A DNA stretch of 64,000 nt from contig NZ_OY776488.1 of NCBI RefSeq assembly GCF_963675635.1, forward strand, positions 3,120,001 through 3,184,000. The letters run 5' to 3'. Origin of the DNA: an uncultured Pseudodesulfovibrio sp. GTDB taxonomy: Bacteria; Desulfobacterota; Desulfovibrionia; Desulfovibrionales; Desulfovibrionaceae. The notes below the pieces were generated by a model, which was not told the DNA's origin, did no database searches, and was given only the letters and a program-made list of their open reading frames with translations. Of this stretch, positions 60,764 through 64,000 are shown one piece after another. Within the stretch, counting starts at the first letter, position 1. Each line of letters starts with the position of its first letter. Both the position numbers and the translations under genes were made by a program.

Positions 60764-60911
60764 GATGCCTCCGACGAAAGTATTTAATAATTTGTTAATA
60801 ATAAAACCCCGGTAGCTTCATGCTATCGGGGTTTTTTTGATTGTATATACACCTTTGCCAAAAGCGACACGGTATTCTTACGGCCCTCGGCCATAAACCG
60901 CCGGAGGCATC
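60764..60911. repeat. Inverted pair of GATGCCTCCG boxes
   Basis: GATGCCTCCG (60764-60773) and its exact inverse CGGAGGCATC (60902-60911) flank the rnhB terminator region. They share the box with the repeat at 18262. They may be halves of a split or decayed intergenic repeat. Confidence 0.45.
60803..60838 (+). terminator. Intrinsic terminator of rnhB
   Basis: Stem AAAACCCCGGTAGC / GCTATCGGGGTTTT with one mispair, loop TTCAT, then TTTGA. Confidence 0.9.
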
Positions 60912-60949
60912 TTTTATCTGACTATTCAGCCGAAGGGGACTTCACAATC

Positions 60950-61429
60950 TTACTTGTATGCTGCCAACTGCCGTGCGGTGTCGCGGGAGATGTCGCGATC
61001 TTTGAGATCCTGCTTCTTTGAGTGGACGTTTTTGCCTCGACCAAGCCCAATCTGTACTTTGACCTTGCCTCGGCTGAAGTACATCTTCATGGGGATGACA
61101 GAAAGGCCCTTTTGCTCACTTTTGGTCTTGAGCATGGTGATTTCCTGCTTGTGCAGCAGCAGTTGCCGGGGGCGCTCCGGGTCATGTTGATCATAGACGC
61201 CGGTTTTCTCATAGGGCGCGATATGCACTCCGATCAGGAAAGCGGAATCGTTGCGGAACTGGACATAGCCGTCCTTGAATGACACCTGTCCGGCACGAAG
61301 GGATTTGACTTCGCTGCCGAGCAGAGAGATACCGGCCTCGAAGGTCTCAAGGATTTCATACAGCCGGCGGGCCTGCTTATTGGTACCGATGGTATTCGGT
61401 GAAACTTTGCTTTTTTTCTTTTTTGCCAT
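60950..61429 (-). CDS. smpB: tmRNA-binding protein SmpB
   Basis: Partner of tmRNA in rescue of stalled ribosomes. It is 159 residues, normal length: [37 protein letters not shown] and a C-terminal tail with KRDIS-like [16 protein letters not shown]. It starts 9 bases after ptsI stops, so it is the last gene of the HPr-ptsI-smpB unit. I see no tmRNA gene near. Confidence 0.97.
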   Translation of the reverse strand: MAKKKKSKVSPNTIGTNKQARRLYEILETFEAGISLLGSEVKSLRAGQVSFKDGYVQFRNDSAFLIGVHIAPYEKTGVYDQHDPERPRQLLLHKQEITMLKTKSEQKGLSVIPMKMYFSRGKVKVQIGLGRGKNVHSKKQDLKDRDISRDTARQLAAYK

Positions 61430-61438
61430 GGTGTTCGC

Positions 61439-63223
61439 CTAGGAAGGCAGCTCGTCGTTTTCCAACAGGGACGAGAAAAAGGATACTTCCTCTGGGAAGT
61501 GTTTGAAAATATTATCCATAACCAGATTGTTGATACGACTGACCGTGCGGCATTCCAAGACATCTTTCAAGAGAATACGGCAATCGTGCATATTGATCTG
61601 CCGGATAATCCGCTTGATACCTGGAATGGCCTGTGGAGTCATGGAGATGGAATCAATGCCCATGCCGAGCAGGATGGGTACACAGAACGGGTCGGATGCC
61701 ACCTCACCGCAGAGCGACACTTCTATGCCGGCCTGGTGGGCTGCGTCAACCACCAATTTGATAGCGCGCAGGGTGGCGGGGTGAAGCGGTTGGTACAGAT
61801 AGGATACGTGCCGGTTGGTCCTGTCCACGCCGATGGAATACTGGATAAGGTCATTGGTGCCGATGGAAAAGAAGTCTACTTCGTGCGCCAGGAAATCGGC
61901 GATCATCACGGCTGCCGGCAGTTCGATCATGGTGCCCACGGGCATGTCATGGTCGTAGTCGATGCCTTCGCGGCGCAGTTCCGCCTTTGCCTGTGCCAGC
62001 CATGCTTTGGCCTGCCGTACTTCCTTGACCCCTGAAATCATGGGAAACATCATGGAGACGTTGCCGTAAGCCGAAGCGCGCAGAATAGCCCGAAGCTGGG
62101 TCTTGAATAACTGCGGGTTTTTGAGACAGAAACGGATTGCACGCAATCCCATGGCTGGATTGGCTTCGTTGAGTTCACCGAAGGAAGTAATGAATTTGTC
62201 GGCTCCGAGATCCAGTGTGCGGAAAACCACCTTGCGCGGATACATGATGGAGGCGAGGTCGATATATTTTTCAGTCAGTTCGTCTTCTGAGGGCAGCTCG
62301 CTCCGGTTGAGATAGGCGTATTCCGTTCGATAAAGACCAACGCCTTCTCCGCCGTTATCCAAAACTGCGGCCACTTCTTCCACCAGTTCAATGTTGGACA
62401 GCACCTGAACCCGTGAACCGTCAAAGGTTTCTGCCGGAAGATGGCACTGGCGTTTGATTTTGCGAGTGTAAACTTCGAACTTGGCAGCCCGTTCATTGTA
62501 GTCTTCGAGTTCCGCTTCGGTGGGATTGACGATTATTTTCCCGGCCAGGCCATCAATGATGACCAGATCTCCGTCACGCACTGAATCTTCAAGCTTGTCG
62601 ACTCCCACAAGAGCGGGGATCGCCAGGGATCGGGCCATGATGCCGGTATGGGATGTCTTGCCGCCGCGTACGGTGGCAAAGGCCATGATCTTGTCCACCT
62701 GCAACTCGACGGTGTCCGCCGGGGTCAGGTCGTGGGCCATGATGATGGCGCGGCCTGAGATGGCTGTCAGGTCGTTTTCAACCCCCATGAGTTTGGTCTG
62801 AACCCTGTCAGCCACCACGCGTACATCCTGCATGCGTTCTCGGATATACTGGTCCTGGATGGCCCCGAACGCTGCTTCCTGATCGGCAACGGCCTTTTCA
62901 AGTGCCCATGCCGCGTTCAGGCCGAGTGAGGTGATGTACCCTTCAGCTGTGCTCGACAGCTTGGGGTCTTTGAGCATCATCAGGTGTGTATCAATGAGCG
63001 AACCGTGGCTTTTCAACTCCTCGGGTACCTGTTCGCGAATGACTGTCAACTCGTGCTCGACAGTGGCGAACGCATCTTTGAGACGGTCGATTTCATCAGG
63101 CACTAGCGCAGCAGCCACGGTCTGCCTGGGCAGATGTGCCATGTGGTTCCGGTTGACGAAGTAGGCTTTGCCGATGGCTATGCCTGTGGCAACCGGGATG
63201 CCTGTGATAATCGCGTCAGCCAT
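61439..63223 (-). CDS. ptsI: Phosphoenolpyruvate-protein phosphotransferase (PTS enzyme I)
   Basis: Takes phosphate from phosphoenolpyruvate and passes it to HPr. It is 594 residues. The phosphohistidine is H192 in GGKTSHTGIMARS, and the barrel domain has RTEYAYLNR, FSIGTNDLIQYS and SLCGEVASDP with the conserved Cys. HPr ends at the base just before the ptsI start, so translation is coupled. No EIIA, B, C or D component is in the window; they may lie upstream beyond the edge, or the pair may be regulatory. Confidence 0.96.
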   Translation of the reverse strand: MADAIITGIPVATGIAIGKAYFVNRNHMAHLPRQTVAAALVPDEIDRLKDAFATVEHELTVIREQVPEELKSHGSLIDTHLMMLKDPKLSSTAEGYITSLGLNAAWALEKAVADQEAAFGAIQDQYIRERMQDVRVVADRVQTKLMGVENDLTAISGRAIIMAHDLTPADTVELQVDKIMAFATVRGGKTSHTGIMARSLAIPALVGVDKLEDSVRDGDLVIIDGLAGKIIVNPTEAELEDYNERAAKFEVYTRKIKRQCHLPAETFDGSRVQVLSNIELVEEVAAVLDNGGEGVGLYRTEYAYLNRSELPSEDELTEKYIDLASIMYPRKVVFRTLDLGADKFITSFGELNEANPAMGLRAIRFCLKNPQLFKTQLRAILRASAYGNVSMMFPMISGVKEVRQAKAWLAQAKAELRREGIDYDHDMPVGTMIELPAAVMIADFLAHEVDFFSIGTNDLIQYSIGVDRTNRHVSYLYQPLHPATLRAIKLVVDAAHQAGIEVSLCGEVASDPFCVPILLGMGIDSISMTPQAIPGIKRIIRQINMHDCRILLKDVLECRTVSRINNLVMDNIFKHFPEEVSFFSSLLENDELPS

Positions 63224-63529
63224 TTATCCCTCGAATTTGTTTTTGAACAGTTGTTCAAGCCGTGTAAGCGCTTCTTCGGCATCCGCTCCCGAGGCTCGCA
63301 GTTCGAGCACATGGCCCGGTTCGGCCGCCAGGGTGAGGATATCGAGAATAGACTTGGCGTCCGCTTCCTGATCTTTGTGGATCAAGGTGATCGCGGATTC
63401 AAAGGACTGTGCGGCCTGAGCGAGCCTGCCTGCGGGGCGGGCATGCAGCCCGTTATCACTGGCAACAATCACTTGCCGGGATATATAATCCCCAGGGGCA
63501 GAATCGGTTGAGGTGCTTTCGTCCGTCAT
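63224..63529 (-). CDS. ptsH: HPr family phosphocarrier protein
   Basis: A 101-residue phosphocarrier with the active-site histidine H29 in DNGLHARPAGRLAQ. The region around S60 (DAKSILDILTLA) matches the regulatory serine of HPr kinase substrates, although HPr kinase is not seen. It has about 15 extra N-terminal residues rich in Ser, Thr and Asp before the domain. GGTAGG precedes the ATG at 63529. The stop abuts ptsI. Confidence 0.95.
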   Translation of the reverse strand: MTDESTSTDSAPGDYISRQVIVASDNGLHARPAGRLAQAAQSFESAITLIHKDQEADAKSILDILTLAAEPGHVLELRASGADAEEALTRLEQLFKNKFEG

Positions 63530-63578
63530 ATATGTACCTACCTATTCAAACTGTTTTTATGTCTGATTGAAAGAAAAA

Positions 63579-64000
63579 TCACAAGCCAAATCCAGTCCAA
63601 CCAGTTTCGTTGATCCAGGTGAAAAGGTCGATGAGAGCAACGAATACGGCAACGGCGAGAACACGGGACAACAGCCCTGTACGGACAAATCGTCCGAAAA
63701 TGAGGAGTGCGCTGACACCTATTATCAACTCCCACCATTGATAGGGGCGAGGCCAGATGAGTGCCCAGAGCCATAGCAGCAGGGCTGCGTTGGCGTATTT
63801 GACCCGGCGCCCCCAGTTGATGAGATCCCACCGTTTGAGTCGTTCAAGAAATTTGAAGCCCTGTCGCACGCCGCAGGTGAAAGTGTATATGCGGAAGGCC
63901 TGTAAAGCTGTCAGAAATATCAGCCCGGTAGCAAAGGCGAGATGCGGGTTGCCACTCAGGAGCAGACAGATGGAGAACAGTGCCCAGAATATGAGCAGAC
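63579..64000 (-). CDS. C-terminal part of an unidentified multi-span membrane protein
   Basis: The frame is open from the window edge to its stop at 63579, so the 5' part is missing. The 140 residues seen contain at least four hydrophobic spans with Trp/Leu-rich segments (ALLLWLWALIWP, WWELIIGVSALLIFG) and a charged loop (KFLERLKRWDLINWGRRVK). Its place just before HPr invites a PTS membrane subunit, but I could not match it to known EIIC or EIID signatures. A GTG at 63869 could be an internal start but is not needed. Confidence 0.7.
   Translation of the reverse strand, partial: LLIFWALFSICLLLSGNPHLAFATGLIFLTALQAFRIYTFTCGVRQGFKFLERLKRWDLINWGRRVKYANAALLLWLWALIWPRPYQWWELIIGVSALLIFGRFVRTGLLSRVLAVAVFVALIDLFTWINETGWTGFGL

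Noticed and set aside
60749-60949. Search for a tmRNA gene next to smpB
   Set aside because: The gap holds only the rnhB terminator and box fragments; there is no tRNA-like acceptor or tag frame.
63579-64000. Assignment of the partial membrane protein as PTS EIIC or EIID
   Set aside because: Position alone suggests it; no EIIC/EIID signature is visible in the 140 residues.

Overview
The window looks like a chromosomal segment of a sulfate-reducing Desulfovibrionaceae bacterium (Desulfovibrio or Pseudodesulfovibrio type). The evidence is a periplasmic tetraheme cytochrome c3, a multiheme cytochrome/cytochrome b module, anaerobic (cbi-type) corrin-ring genes, a siroheme decarboxylase-like gene beside hemL, hydrogenase maturation genes hypA/hypB, a large FAD/Fe-S lactate dehydrogenase-type protein, and a TrmD carrying the extra C-terminal methyltransferase-like domain seen in this group. 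I see no transposase, phage gene, CRISPR array, rRNA or tRNA. Nearly all genes look like core or lineage-core genes.

Layout. 1-2.6 kb: the start of a leftward gene at the edge, an aminotransferase, a 343-bp gap with a near-consensus sigma-54 promoter followed by a terminator (candidate small RNA), and an orphan periplasmic binding protein. 2.7-8.3 kb: ilvD, a DUF6946-like protein, ribB with an FMN riboswitch, hypA-hypB, truA. 8.3-16 kb: a FapA-type protein, a BPL_N-domain protein, valS, and a uroporphyrinogen methyltransferase/synthase fusion. 16-22.6 kb: a second binding protein, purN-exonuclease, the FAD/Fe-S dehydrogenase, cbiF-yjbQ. 22.7-25.4 kb: a three-gene electron-transfer module (octaheme lipoprotein, membrane-anchored triheme protein, five-helix cytochrome b). 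25.6-34.6 kb: small Cys-rich proteins, a PilZ/HD-GYP c-di-GMP operon, AMMECR1 with an MFS transporter, a third binding protein, cbiET, a transaldolase-like gene, a glycosyltransferase. 34.8-42.5 kb: the operon gpsA-lipoprotein-oxidoreductase-cbiD, then ahbB-like/hemL and cbiG-cbiH. 42.7-50.3 kb: cytochrome c3, a very acidic protein, selO-kinase-lipoprotein, aminotransferase-dksA-like, and a polyferredoxin-type membrane protein. 50.4-53.7 kb: binding protein, ion channel and antiporter in one operon. 53.9-60.7 kb: the ffh-rpsP-khpA-rimM-trmD-rplS block, a secreted three-module protein and rnhB. 60.9-64 kb: smpB, ptsI, HPr and the end of a membrane protein.

How the genes connect. Tetrapyrrole synthesis is the strongest theme: hemL makes 5-aminolevulinate, the CobA/HemD fusion makes uroporphyrinogen III and precorrin-2, CbiF/D/G/H/ET carry out corrin-ring steps, and the AhbB-like protein points to haem made from siroheme. 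This haem demand fits the cytochromes. The cbi genes are scattered over about 28 kb in at least four transcription units. Signalling genes include PilZ + HD-GYP, an HPr/EI pair with no EII component in view, and four solitary periplasmic binding proteins without ABC permeases.

Limits: all calls come from reading the sequence and recalled family features. No database or structure search was possible. Starts were moved where family N-termini or ribosome-binding sites argued for it. Intergenic stretches not listed held nothing I could support; the longest of these are 47517-47815 and the part of 58383-58665 outside the terminator.
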